Positions 44,898 to 53,766 are shown, counted from the stretch's first letter. The stretch is DNA of 64,000 bases from Gammaproteobacteria bacterium (GCA_012960755.1 DUAT01000036.1:62001-126000), one strand, 5' to 3'. The notes: a model not told the origin generated them from the sequence alone. Numbers and translations are program-made.

Positions 44898-45015
44898 ACT
44901 GCCTCTGTTTTCTGTTGCAGGGTGGATATTGCGGTATATAGAAAGGCAAAGCAATTGTTACTGAATTCAGCTATTCTAGGCGCCTTTTTCAGCAGTGCGG
45001 CTTGGAGTTCTTACC

Positions 45016-46659
45016 ATGACAATGCAGACCACCCCCCTTCTCATGTCGAGAATATTGGGAAGGGGCGCCAAACTGGACCCCCAGGAAGAAATTGTTACTC
45101 TGCAGGAAAACGGCACCCATCGGCAGACCCTGAAAACCACCTGGGAAAGAGCAAACCAGGTGGCTGGTGCCCTTAAGGGCTACGGTATTAACACCGGTGA
45201 TCGGGTTGCCAGCTTTATGTGGAACAACTACAGGCACCTGGAACTGTACCAGGCCATCCCATCGATGGGTGCGGTGCTACATACATTAAATATTAGGCTC
45301 TCACCGACAGATCTCGAGTACATTATCAATCACGCCGCAGATCGCGTTATATTTATCGACGAAGACTTACTCCCTTTACTGGAACCTATTTTTGACAAAA
45401 TTCCAACCGTAGAGCTGCTGATTGTCTGCCGACACGGCGAAGAGGTTGAATCAACATTCAACAACTCTGTGGACTATGAAGCCTTTATTGCCGACCAGCA
45501 GACAGAGTTCGAATGGCCTGTAATTGACGAGGATTCGCCCATGGGGCTCTGCTATACCAGTGGCACAACGGGTAAGCCCAAGGGTGTCATGTACACCAAT
45601 CGGTCAACCTATTTACACACCATCACCCAGGCGATGACCGACTCAATGAACCTGTCTGCGCTTGACTCCGTCTGCGGAATCGTGCCGATGTTCCATGCCA
45701 TGGGCTGGGGACTTCCTTTCACAGCATCCATGCTCGGATGCAAGCAGGTGATGCCCCACAGGTACATGGTGCCGGACAAACTACTGAAGCTGATGTCAGA
45801 TGAAGAAGTGACTATTTCTGCAGGCGTGCCCACGATATGGCAGGGCGTCAGGGCTATTTTGGAATCGAGCGAAGGCAAGAACTTCGACCTGACAAAATTG
45901 TCGCGACTTACCTGCGGTGGTTCTTCACCTCCAGTATCAATGATGCGCTGGTATTGGGAGACTCTCGGTGTCGAGATGGTTCAAGGTTGGGGCATGACGG
46001 AAACCAATCCGCTGGGCACCCTGTCCCGCAAAGTCGCAAAGCGTTCACATCTAAAACTGACAGAAGACCAGCAATTTGAAAACATTGCCAAAGCCGGATT
46101 GCTGATGCCAGGTCTTGAAATGGAAATTTTTGATGAGGAATGGAATCCCTTGCCCCATGATGGTGAAGCTGTCGGAGAATTACTGATTCGGGGGCCCTGG
46201 ATCGCCGCAGAATATTTTGATGACCCACAACCCGATAAATTCCACGATGACTGGCTGGTCACCGGCGATGTCGCAAAAATAGATTCTGAAGAGTATCTCA
46301 TCATCGCCGACCGATCCAAGGATCTGATCAAGTCGGGTGGGGAGTGGATATCCTCTGTAGATCTTGAGAACCATATTGTCTCCCTCGAGGGCGTTTCCCA
46401 GGCTGCTGTCGTTGCCCAGCCGCATCCAAAGTGGGATGAGCGTCCCGTGGCGCTGGTTATCCTGGTTGAGGGCTCGAATGTCACCAACGATCTCATTTTA
46501 GATCACTGCGCCCAGATCTTCGCAAAATGGCAGTTACCCGACGATGTTATTTTTGTCGAGCAGATTCCTTTGACCTCAACGGGTAAAATCGATAAGAAGA
46601 CCATTCGCGCACAACTGGATGAAGAACGCTACAAGCTGCCAGATTTGAGAACTGCCTGA
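45016..46659 (+). CDS. Long/medium-chain fatty-acid--CoA ligase-like acyl-CoA synthetase
   Basis: A 547-residue ANL-superfamily ligase. P-loop YTSGTTGKPKGVMYTNRS (residues about 180-197), GWGMTETNPLG (A5-type), the LVTGDVAKID/ADRSKDLIKSGGEWIS hinge and C-terminal LTSTGKIDKKTIR with the catalytic Lys are all present. The N-terminal MTMQTTPLLMSRILGRGAKL and the SMGAVLHTLNIRL segment match medium/long-chain acyl-CoA synthetases of hydrocarbon degraders. ATG at 45016 has GGAG 8 bases upstream; a start at 44995 adds seven residues without a ribosome-binding site. It is followed after 4 bp by a NUDIX hydrolase. Confidence 0.92.
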   Translation: MTMQTTPLLMSRILGRGAKLDPQEEIVTLQENGTHRQTLKTTWERANQVAGALKGYGINTGDRVASFMWNNYRHLELYQAIPSMGAVLHTLNIRLSPTDLEYIINHAADRVIFIDEDLLPLLEPIFDKIPTVELLIVCRHGEEVESTFNNSVDYEAFIADQQTEFEWPVIDEDSPMGLCYTSGTTGKPKGVMYTNRSTYLHTITQAMTDSMNLSALDSVCGIVPMFHAMGWGLPFTASMLGCKQVMPHRYMVPDKLLKLMSDEEVTISAGVPTIWQGVRAILESSEGKNFDLTKLSRLTCGGSSPPVSMMRWYWETLGVEMVQGWGMTETNPLGTLSRKVAKRSHLKLTEDQQFENIAKAGLLMPGLEMEIFDEEWNPLPHDGEAVGELLIRGPWIAAEYFDDPQPDKFHDDWLVTGDVAKIDSEEYLIIADRSKDLIKSGGEWISSVDLENHIVSLEGVSQAAVVAQPHPKWDERPVALVILVEGSNVTNDLILDHCAQIFAKWQLPDDVIFVEQIPLTSTGKIDKKTIRAQLDEERYKLPDLRTA

Positions 46660-46663
46660 ACCT

Positions 46664-47299
46664 ATGCAATCGCCTGACAATTACCCTTATGCACCCGCAT
46701 TGCGCCAGCAATTACACGCCAACGTCCGGGATTTCGCTGATCAGCGCCATGACTCAACCTCGCTGACGGGAGCCGCAGTTGCGCTGACAGTGTTCGAGTA
46801 CGAAAACGAAGCCGCTCTTATCGTCACCAAGCGCACGCCACGATTAAAGGACCACGGAGGTCAATGGGCTCTACCCGGCGGCCGAATTGATGACGGCGAG
46901 TCAGCCACAGAAGCCGCGCTGCGGGAACTACACGAAGAAGTTAATCTTGAACTCAAGACATCAGCCGTGTTGGGTGTTTTGGATGATTACACCACCCGAT
47001 CCGGTTTCGTAATTACCCCTGTGGTCGTCTGGTCAGATACCGACTTTGCCGGACTGCATCCCAACCCTGACGAAGTTGCGTCGATCCACGCGTTCACGTT
47101 TAGCGAATTGCTTCGACCGGATTCACCCAACCTGGAAACGATTCCTGAAAGTGATCGACAGGTCCTGTCGATGAATTACCTCGAAGACCGGATCTACTCA
47201 CCCACTGCCTCGATGCTGTATCAATTTCGGGAAGTCTGTATTTTAGGGAACAGCACCAGAGTGGCGCACTTTGACCAGCCAGTGTTTGCCTGGAAATAG
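46664..47299 (+). CDS. NUDIX hydrolase (CoA-pyrophosphatase-like)
   Basis: A 211-residue NUDIX protein. The Nudix box is G-RIDDG-E-SATEAAL-RELHEEVNL (residues about 74-96), with Asn in place of the usual final Gly. The segment TKRTPRLKDHGGQWALPGGR before it recalls the UPF0035 signature (LLTxRSxxLRxHxGQVxFPGG) of CoA pyrophosphatases, though it is not exact. It probably hydrolyses CoA or acyl-CoA to phosphopantetheine plus 3',5'-ADP. The 4 bp distance to the acyl-CoA synthetase and the absence of its own ribosome-binding site suggest translational coupling, so acyl-CoA homeostasis is a sensible role (inference). Confidence 0.88.
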   Translation: MQSPDNYPYAPALRQQLHANVRDFADQRHDSTSLTGAAVALTVFEYENEAALIVTKRTPRLKDHGGQWALPGGRIDDGESATEAALRELHEEVNLELKTSAVLGVLDDYTTRSGFVITPVVVWSDTDFAGLHPNPDEVASIHAFTFSELLRPDSPNLETIPESDRQVLSMNYLEDRIYSPTASMLYQFREVCILGNSTRVAHFDQPVFAWK

Positions 47300-47334
47300 C
47301 GAACCTTTCCCTTACGGATTGACCCAAACCGATA

Positions 47335-49332
47335 TCAAAGAATATTCTTGAACGCGTTCAGTGAATCCGGGTTTGCCAGTGCATCCTTGTTGTTTACCGG
47401 CCGACCATGGATCACATTACGCACCGCCAACTCCACAATCTTGCCGCTAATAGTCCTGGGAATGTCCGGCACGGCCAGTATCACGGCTGGAACATGGCGC
47501 GGAGTTGTATTCTCCCGAATGGTTAACTTGATTCTGTCGACGAGTTCGTCAGTCAGTGACACCTGCTCTTTCAGTACAACAAACAGCACCACCCGAACAT
47601 CCCCTTGCCAGTCCTGTCCCACGCAAATAGAGTCAGTCACTTCGTCGACTCTTTCAACCTGACGATATATTTCTGCTGTACCAATCCTCACGCCGCCAGG
47701 ATTCAGCACCGCGTCTGAGCGACCATAAATAACAAACCCGTTGTTCTCGGTCAGCTCGCCGTAATCACCGTGAGCCCATACATTATCAAATCGGTCGAAG
47801 TAGGCTTTATGGTACTTCTCGCCCGTTTTATCATTCCAAAATCCCACTGGCATGGACGGAAACGTCGACGTGCAGACCATTTCGCCTTTTTGCTGCTCTA
47901 TGGCAACACCTTCGTCATTGAAGATATGGACATCCATACCCAGACCTGCACATTGCAGTTCACCGGCGTAAACCGGCAGAGCGGGGTTGCCAAGAGTAAA
48001 GCAGGAAATGATGTCAGTACCACCGGATATGGACGAGAGACACAGATCTTGCTTTATATCGCGGTAAACGTATTGGAAACTCTCGTGGCTCAACGGTGAA
48101 CCGGTTGAAAGAATACAACGAAGGGTGGAAACATCATGGCTACGGGCGGGCGTAACCCCTGCTTTTTCGAGACTGGCCAGGTATTTAGCACTGGTCCCAA
48201 AAACGCTGATCTTCTCTTTTTCCACCAGGTCCATCATCGCATTTTCAGAAGGATAAAACGGTGACCCGTCATAAAGCACCAGCGTCGCGCCGCTGGCCAA
48301 CCCTGAGACCAGCCAGTTCCACATCATCCAGCCACAGGTGGTGAAGAAAAACAGCACATCATCCCTCCCCAGATCAGTATGTAACTGATGTTCTTTCATA
48401 TGTTGTAACAGGGTCCCACCCGCGCCGTGAACAATACATTTGGGTGTACCGGTCGTGCCGGACGAGTACATAATGTAAAGCGGATGGTCGAAAGGCAACC
48501 TTGTAAACTGGAATTTTTCAGCCTTTTCACCAGACAAATGTGCAGTTGAGATTGCCGAATCAAATGCTGTTAACGTCGCACGTCCAACCTCGATCCTTGT
48601 CTCAAGTGAGGGCAGTAAAGTAACCAGCAGAACCTGCTCAATCGATTCAACCTGGGTAACAATGTTTTCAACACGATCTGAGATATCCAGTGTCCTGCCA
48701 TTGTACTGGTAGCCATTACAGGTCACGAGTACCCGGGGTGTGATCTGTCCAAACCGGTCCAGAATGCCGCTTGCACCAAAATCCGGGGAGCAGGATGAAA
48801 ATGTCGCACCAATACTTGCCGCTGCCAGCATAGTGACGACAGTCTGGGGGAGATTTGGCAGCAGGGCTGCAACCCGATCCCCGGGTTTTATGCCTGCATT
48901 GAGAAACCAGGTTGCAAGAGATTCAACCTGTTGGCACAACTGAGAGTAACTCAGGGTTTGCCGTGTACCATCCTCCTGGTAAGAAATGATGGCCAGACGA
49001 TCATCATCGTAGCGTAACAGGTTTTCTGCAAAATTAAGTTGGGCATTCGGAAACCACTTTGCACCAGGCATCCGGCTTGCATTTTGCAGAATACTTTCTT
49101 CTGAGTGCTCAATTTCTCCCTCAGCTTCTCCTCCTTTTTCTCCCTGTGTTTCTCCTTTATGGCCAATCACTTCACAGTAGTCCCAGAGTTTTGACCAGAA
49201 CCGGGTTTTGTTGTGGATACTAAATTCGTGGAGTTGCTGGTAATCCCCATCTACGCCAACGAAATCCTGAAACGCGGTAATTCGAGCGGCTTTTTTCTGG
49301 CGGCTGGTCGGTGACCACAGTGGTTTTCCCAT
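47335..49332 (-). CDS. Acetoacetyl-CoA synthetase
   Basis: A 665-residue ANL ligase activating acetoacetate to acetoacetyl-CoA. The typical opening is PLWSPTSRQKKAARITAF, then FWSKLWDYCEVIG and MPGAKWFPNAQLNFAENLLR. The P-loop is IMYSSGTTGTPKCIVHGAGG, and LSSISGGTDIISCFTLGNP and VLNPGGVRIGTAEIYRQVE are diagnostic. C-terminal RTISGKIVELAVRNVIHG holds the catalytic Lys. Between WDYCEVIG and the MPGAKWF block there is an unusual Glu/Gly/Lys-rich insert of about 20 residues, starting HKGETQGEKGGE, encoded by a C/T-rich repetitive strand. It lies 36 bp downstream of the small secreted gene at 49.4 kb on the same strand and could receive read-through. Confidence 0.92.
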   Translation of the reverse strand: MGKPLWSPTSRQKKAARITAFQDFVGVDGDYQQLHEFSIHNKTRFWSKLWDYCEVIGHKGETQGEKGGEAEGEIEHSEESILQNASRMPGAKWFPNAQLNFAENLLRYDDDRLAIISYQEDGTRQTLSYSQLCQQVESLATWFLNAGIKPGDRVAALLPNLPQTVVTMLAAASIGATFSSCSPDFGASGILDRFGQITPRVLVTCNGYQYNGRTLDISDRVENIVTQVESIEQVLLVTLLPSLETRIEVGRATLTAFDSAISTAHLSGEKAEKFQFTRLPFDHPLYIMYSSGTTGTPKCIVHGAGGTLLQHMKEHQLHTDLGRDDVLFFFTTCGWMMWNWLVSGLASGATLVLYDGSPFYPSENAMMDLVEKEKISVFGTSAKYLASLEKAGVTPARSHDVSTLRCILSTGSPLSHESFQYVYRDIKQDLCLSSISGGTDIISCFTLGNPALPVYAGELQCAGLGMDVHIFNDEGVAIEQQKGEMVCTSTFPSMPVGFWNDKTGEKYHKAYFDRFDNVWAHGDYGELTENNGFVIYGRSDAVLNPGGVRIGTAEIYRQVERVDEVTDSICVGQDWQGDVRVVLFVVLKEQVSLTDELVDRIKLTIRENTTPRHVPAVILAVPDIPRTISGKIVELAVRNVIHGRPVNNKDALANPDSLNAFKNIL

Positions 49333-49368
49333 TGCTTATTAACTTGCTGAAGTATAGACGCTGGTATT

Positions 49369-49731
49369 CTAGTTGACACTGACCTTAATCGGCAAATAAC
49401 TTCCGGGATCCTCCCGGGTGGTTTGGGAGTAAGTCTGACCCTGCCACAAATAATGGACCCGGTACCCTGTGACTGAGGTCTCCTGTCTGCTCTTTGTTTC
49501 GCAATAGCCCACACCCAGATCCCACTCCAACAATGTTACAAGATCCTCAACCTCAGGTTTCCCCGTTCGGCAGTCTGCGTTCATCACCTTTTTGTGGGTA
49601 GTCTGTACGATGGGCACCGCTGAAAGTACTTCAGCCCGTGCAAGAAATTCATCAGCAAGGCAGTGGGTTGACAACCCCAGGATCGATCCCAGAACCAGTA
49701 ACACCAAAATCGACCTGCCGTAAATTATCAT
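49369..49731 (-). CDS. Small secreted protein, paralogue of the glycine-zipper protein at 55.2 kb
   Basis: A 120-residue protein with a signal peptide (GRSILVLLVLGSILGLSTHCLA, residues about 5-26). The mature part runs DEFLARAEVLSAVPIVQT, NADCRTGK, VGYCETKSRQETSVTGY and RVHYLWQGQTYSQTTREDPG. Both ends align by eye with the 55.2 kb protein (ADVVDVEPIISQ... EHCETN... GYAVTYRYLDREFTKSTTEHPG), but the central glycine-zipper is absent. ATG at 49731 has AAGGAG 7 bases upstream; earlier in-frame GTG 49749 and ATG 49737 are badly placed relative to it. Last gene of the ten-gene envelope cluster. Function unknown. Confidence 0.78.
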   Translation of the reverse strand: MIIYGRSILVLLVLGSILGLSTHCLADEFLARAEVLSAVPIVQTTHKKVMNADCRTGKPEVEDLVTLLEWDLGVGYCETKSRQETSVTGYRVHYLWQGQTYSQTTREDPGSYLPIKVSVN

Positions 49732-49745
49732 TGTCATACTCCTTT

Positions 49746-50450
49746 TCACTTTAGGCTGGAACGCAGTTCCGGGATGAACCTTGCCAGTTTGTAGCGGGTG
49801 CTGACGTCAAGCGCAGTAGTATCAAGATACACAGCGGCTTGCCCTTTTTCTGCAGATACAATTTCAAGTACCACAGTGGGCACCCTGTTCTTGAGCGCCT
49901 TCACATAGCCCTCCGCACGACTGATTCGATTGAATTGCATCACCAGCAGCTTTTCTTCAGAAATCGATCCCGCAGAAGCAGTGCTCATTTGCCGGGCAAT
50001 CTCCGTCCTGCGTTTTTTTACCTTTCTCACATAACCCGCGACACTGGCGGGAATATCTGCACGGGTTTTTAACCTCGTTGGGCCATAATTGTAAGCAGCC
50101 AGTGTCATGTCCAGATCATCATGGAACTGTTTTGACAAATCTGCCAGATAACCAGCCCCAAGATCTATGTTTAGACAAGGGTTGTACAACTCCGCAACTC
50201 TGCCAGCCCCGAGGTATTTAGCCGTGAGCGGCCAGCGGATCTGCATCACACCGTGAGCACCGGCTGAAGAACGGGCATCCGCATTCCAATTGCTTTCGAC
50301 GGATGCCACCGCCAGCAGAAGATCCAGTTCTATACTGTGGCTCCTGCTGGCCAATTCAAAACAGTTGATGAAAGGAAACGAGTCGCTGGCAACTGCTAAA
50401 CTCAAGGGCTGGCAGCAAAAAAACAGAATACAAATTCGGCGCGCAAACAT
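49746..50450 (-). CDS. Periplasmic lytic transglycosylase (SLT domain)
   Basis: A 234-residue secreted murein hydrolase. The signal peptide is ICILFFCCQPLSLAVA (about residues 6-21). The SLT domain has the catalytic Glu in AVASVESNWNADARSSAGA (about 47-65), then HGVMQIRW, INIDLGAGYL-like CLNIDLGAGYLADL and AAYNYGPTRLK. It cleaves the MurNAc-GlcNAc bond to form 1,6-anhydro ends. A C-terminal extension of about 80 residues has no SLT homology. It starts 2 bp after the SPOR-like gene, with only AGG next to the ATG, so coupling is likely. Within this cluster it probably opens peptidoglycan for the envelope complex (inference). Confidence 0.9.
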   Translation of the reverse strand: MFARRICILFFCCQPLSLAVASDSFPFINCFELASRSHSIELDLLLAVASVESNWNADARSSAGAHGVMQIRWPLTAKYLGAGRVAELYNPCLNIDLGAGYLADLSKQFHDDLDMTLAAYNYGPTRLKTRADIPASVAGYVRKVKKRRTEIARQMSTASAGSISEEKLLVMQFNRISRAEGYVKALKNRVPTVVLEIVSAEKGQAAVYLDTTALDVSTRYKLARFIPELRSSLK

Positions 50451-50452
50451 GC

Positions 50453-51037
50453 CTATATCAGCCGCTCTCTGGCCGGTTGTTCAGACGTAAAACCGGTCAT
50501 CGTGTTAATGGCTTCCAGGACCTGGATTCGCTCTGGCTGATTCACAAAGTTAAATCCGACTTCGTAGTGCCCTGGTCCCGTTCGAAGCACCTCAAACTCT
50601 GTCTCAAGTTGCAGGGATAGTTTATCTGCAAAACCTTTTGCTGAGGTATGGCTTCGAAACGGTGTCCACACTACCTGAAACTGCCGCGTATTTTTTTTGG
50701 ATACACCTGTTGTCGGCACCTCCTGATTCGGTCTGTGCCCAGGGTCCTCGGCAGGTATTGAAATTTCTGGCATTGCCACTTCAGTGTTGGTAATTACTAA
50801 TTCAGAGAACGCACTTTCGTCGTCTGCTAACAACCCTTCGGCTTTATCAAGTGCAATATCGACCGTGGTTTTCAGATTATGTTCCAGTTCGGCAATGCGT
50901 TCGTACGACAGTGGCGGACTGTTCATGGGTTGTACCGATGGTTCAGCGTTGTTCATCACCAGGTTCTTCACATTGTTGACAGACATTACAACCACACCAA
51001 CCAACATCCCGACAAATACCCCAATTAAGAATCTCAC
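50453..51037 (-). CDS. Membrane-anchored SPOR-like protein
   Basis: A 194-residue protein. An N-terminal membrane anchor (FLIGVFVGMLVGVVVMSV, residues about 3-20) is followed by a polar helical linker (YERIAELEHNLKTTVDIALD) and a Pro/Glu-rich stretch. The C-terminal segment is QFQVVWTPFRSHTSAKGFAD ... EFEVLRTGPGHYEVGFNF (about 120-180), whose layout resembles SPOR domains that bind denuded glycan strands. The SPOR match is by pattern only. GTG at 51037 has GAGGAG 6 bases upstream. Neighbours are a lytic transglycosylase and a DUF4384-like secreted protein, which fits a septal or peptidoglycan location. Confidence 0.72.
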   Translation of the reverse strand: MRFLIGVFVGMLVGVVVMSVNNVKNLVMNNAEPSVQPMNSPPLSYERIAELEHNLKTTVDIALDKAEGLLADDESAFSELVITNTEVAMPEISIPAEDPGHRPNQEVPTTGVSKKNTRQFQVVWTPFRSHTSAKGFADKLSLQLETEFEVLRTGPGHYEVGFNFVNQPERIQVLEAINTMTGFTSEQPARERLI

Positions 51038-51047
51038 GGCAATCTCC

Positions 51048-52394
51048 TCACATCACGTTGATGTCGTTGCTTGTACGAATAAAATGAAGTGACTCCCATG
51101 AGACAGGTTGGCTCATATTTTCCAGCGTATTGCGCATTGACACTATCCATTTTGCACTCCCCCGGGGGTGCTTTTCACATCTCTTAGCACCTGCAGCCAG
51201 TTGTGATTGTAGTGCCAGTGCATCGGATCGATTTTCAACTGCCAACACATAAAACCCGAGCGAAGGTCGATCACTTTCTGTTCCCCGGGGCACTTTCAGG
51301 CCGTATTCAACAACGCCTGGCCGTTGCCTTGACTCCAGTTTGCAATTCAAAGGGACCGCATACCCGTTCCGTGTAAAGAACGGCATGATATAGGCAGATT
51401 GATGAACCCTGAATTTAATATCGACACACTCCGGTCCTTCGCCATGACACTTGTTTCGTTTTGATTCTATTTGGATATCTGAAATCAGGTCAGCCCGTTC
51501 CGGTTGTCGGGTGATTCGTCCGGTAGCAGGCCGGCGCTCTGCAAAGACACCGCGTCGCGAGTTGGACAGTGTAACCTCTGCCAGGCGGATGCCCCGGCTA
51601 CCTTGCCCGGTTAACAGATCCAAAGCTGCAATGCCCGAAGCCTGATCGGGCGGCAATGTCAGGTTTATAATCGATCCCGCTGCTTCCCTGTCCAGGCTTG
51701 TCAGGGTCCTGTTTAACAGACCTTGCCTGACTTTTCTCAATATCTCCCGTTCCCGGGCATCGTTGCCGGGTACGAAGTAAATCGGCGCATCTATGGGCAA
51801 TTGGCATTCCAACTGGGACAACAGCGCCTCACCGATCTCGCTGGTCTGATCGACCGAATAGATGTCCCAATCAGGCTTGAGGATATTCTTACCGAGGTTT
51901 CGCTTCTGATTTTCTGTCAGTCTTCCGGTCCAGTGCTGGGATGTGCCATTGATCCAGATACCTTCCTCCGCATCGAGCATCGCGAGGCTGACACGATACC
52001 TTTGCCCGCCGGATCGCCTGACTTCTATGCCTAGTAAATTCCTGGTCTCAACTGACCTGCAGGCAACTTTGTCGGTATACGGGATTCGAACATCAGCACC
52101 ATCAATCAGATCCTGAGTTAACTGTTGGCGAATCTGGCCACTCAATACATTGCCTGGCGTCACCGGGCGACCATCTACCAGCGAAACAATTTTTATCTGC
52201 TCACCTTTCAGGCGCGGATGATGATTGAGCAACTTTGTTAGCTCAGGCACTGCTTCGGCCTGGAGCCAAATGCCCAATGGCCCGTCGACAAGATCGAGGG
52301 CAAACAGCGGTCTACAGAAAAAGAGGAATGCTATCGAGATGGCGAGATTAATTTTGCTGACACAGGGACGGGGAAACACAGGTTCAGGTTTCAT
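51048..52394 (-). CDS. Secreted protein with DUF4384-like C-terminal region
   Basis: A 448-residue exported protein. The signal peptide (INLAISIAFLFFCRPLFA, residues about 15-32) is followed by LDLVDGPLGIWLQAEAV. Residues about 45-190 (HHPRLKGEQIKIVSLVDGRP, GNVLSGQIRQQLTQDLIDGA, VSLAMLDAEEGIWINGTSQH) look like the FlgO/CsgG-type domains that often precede DUF4384. Residues about 325-400 (KFRVHQSAYIMPFFTRNGYA, VPLNCK, GFYVLAVENRSDA) loosely fit DUF4384. Both assignments are inferred. The ATG overlaps the upstream gene by 11 bases and has GGAG 9 bases before it. DUF4384 proteins and caspase-fold peptidases are often neighbours, as here. Confidence 0.75.
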   Translation of the reverse strand: MKPEPVFPRPCVSKINLAISIAFLFFCRPLFALDLVDGPLGIWLQAEAVPELTKLLNHHPRLKGEQIKIVSLVDGRPVTPGNVLSGQIRQQLTQDLIDGADVRIPYTDKVACRSVETRNLLGIEVRRSGGQRYRVSLAMLDAEEGIWINGTSQHWTGRLTENQKRNLGKNILKPDWDIYSVDQTSEIGEALLSQLECQLPIDAPIYFVPGNDAREREILRKVRQGLLNRTLTSLDREAAGSIINLTLPPDQASGIAALDLLTGQGSRGIRLAEVTLSNSRRGVFAERRPATGRITRQPERADLISDIQIESKRNKCHGEGPECVDIKFRVHQSAYIMPFFTRNGYAVPLNCKLESRQRPGVVEYGLKVPRGTESDRPSLGFYVLAVENRSDALALQSQLAAGAKRCEKHPRGSAKWIVSMRNTLENMSQPVSWESLHFIRTSNDINVM

Positions 52395-53112
52395 GGCTCA
52401 CTGCTCCATCTGCATGAACTATTAGCGACCCACCTGCGATACTGGCGTTAGTGTCATTTGCAAACCCTTCAATCGAACGTTGGGTGGCATCCGGCAGAGA
52501 AACCAGGAAGACCACATCACCCAGAGTTCCAAAAACACGACGAACCTTCGCTGGTATCGACTCTGGCAACAATTCGTACAGGGCCCCGGTGGGTTGCATC
52601 AATCTGGTATTGAATTCCGGCGTTAGCCCCACAAAGCCGGATTGCGTGCTGGCATAAATGCTGATGTCATTTCTGGCGATCAAACCAAGAAAAGTTGCAT
52701 CAGACTCGAATCGCAATGCCAGAGATTTTGGTGTTGGCGTTTCAGAGACGGGTTCAGAGATGGTTTCTGAGATGATTTCTGAAATGGGTGCAGCGGAAGC
52801 TGGAGTCAGCAGCGTGGGATAACCCGGTATTTTCGCCTCGGCGGTTTTCTCCGGCGGCTCAATCAAAGTAACTACCGGCTCAACCACGGATTGGACTACG
52901 GTCTTTTTAGGCACTGCGGGTTGACTGTTGTCTGGCTTATTGCGGGCCTTGTTTACAATTTCTGGCGTCGCCGTTTCCGGGTTTAGCTTCTCGAGATTGT
53001 CCACCAGGGCCATGATGGAAATAAGGCAAAATGCAATGATCGCCATAAAGCGCATCACATCGGCCTGCAGGCCATCTGTATCCATCTGGGTACTAGCTGT
53101 CAGCCTTGGCAT
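52384..53112 (-). CDS. MotB/ExbD/TolR-like single-pass channel partner
   Basis: A 242-residue inner-membrane protein. A short cytoplasmic N-terminus leads into one transmembrane helix (residues about 20-38, AIIAFCLISIMALV). Just before it sits QADVMRFM with Asp18, aligned by eye with the proton-carrying Asp of MotB (YADFMTAMMAFF) and ExbD. The periplasmic part has a Pro/Lys/Glu linker, a degenerate four-residue SE repeat (SEIISETISEPVSE) and a C-terminal domain (about 145-240) with no OmpA-like motif. It overlaps the MotA/TolQ-like gene by 13 bases, as stator pairs usually do. AGGAG lies 8 bases before the ATG. The role as ion-channel partner is inferred. Confidence 0.7.
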   Translation of the reverse strand: MPRLTASTQMDTDGLQADVMRFMAIIAFCLISIMALVDNLEKLNPETATPEIVNKARNKPDNSQPAVPKKTVVQSVVEPVVTLIEPPEKTAEAKIPGYPTLLTPASAAPISEIISETISEPVSETPTPKSLALRFESDATFLGLIARNDISIYASTQSGFVGLTPEFNTRLMQPTGALYELLPESIPAKVRRVFGTLGDVVFLVSLPDATQRSIEGFANDTNASIAGGSLIVHADGAVSHET

Positions 53113-53762
53113 CGCCGGGGCTCCTGTTGAAGAGATGGTTGAACAGATTCGCCGTTAACAAGGGTCGTTACCAACAACTCAATACGCGCGAGTCTTTCAA
53201 GTGCCACGATAATTTCCTGGCGTTCATGCTGGTGATAGTATTCAGTAAGTTCCGCACCCAACCAGAATGTCTTCGCCAATCGCATTAAATAGCCACCTAT
53301 TGCACCGACGATGGTTGTCGTCAGGGCGAGCAGAATGCCACCATCCACGAGTCGTGAGAGGACCTGTCCGGCATCGACAATGGCAGATTGAGGGACATCA
53401 AGTGTGGTAGACAACGCACTTCTCATTCCGACTGCAGTCCATACAACGCCGATGCCGACAAACAGGTGAATCCAGACTTCACTAACCTGGTCAAGTCTCA
53501 CCACTTGCTTAAAGTCGTTCTTGTCTTCTACCAGTGTCTGCAAACGGGTAAGGTTGGTGGCATAAAATGCCAGCACCAGTGCAAACAACCAGACTGAGCT
53601 GCCAAGATTCAGGCTTATCCAACTCTGGCCGACGAGAACTGTGTTCACAAGAACTGTGTTTAAAAGAAACGTGTCCATATCGAGAGGGATAAAAAACAGG
53701 GTTGCAATAACCGCAAGAGTAAAACCGGTTATTGCACCCCCAAAATAGGCCATGAGCGTCAT
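53100..53762 (-). CDS. MotA/TolQ/ExbB-like inner-membrane protein
   Basis: A 220-residue protein with four hydrophobic segments at about residues 5-27, 51-71, 96-112 and 140-160. The last one, GGILLALTTTIVGAIGG, resembles the Thr-rich third helix of TolQ/ExbB and the fourth of MotA, which line the proton path. The VVWTAVGMRSAL segment precedes it at the usual distance. A helical cytoplasmic tail (HQHERQEIIVALERLARIEL) follows. Residues 35-44 hold a duplicated NTVLV. I chose ATG at 53762, 4 bp after the upstream stop; a TTG at 53807 would overlap the lipoprotein gene by 41 bases. The pair with the next gene is probably an ion-driven motor or channel. Confidence 0.75.
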   Translation of the reverse strand: MTLMAYFGGAITGFTLAVIATLFFIPLDMDTFLLNTVLVNTVLVGQSWISLNLGSSVWLFALVLAFYATNLTRLQTLVEDKNDFKQVVRLDQVSEVWIHLFVGIGVVWTAVGMRSALSTTLDVPQSAIVDAGQVLSRLVDGGILLALTTTIVGAIGGYLMRLAKTFWLGAELTEYYHQHERQEIIVALERLARIELLVTTLVNGESVQPSLQQEPRRCQG

Positions 53763-53766
53763 GACC

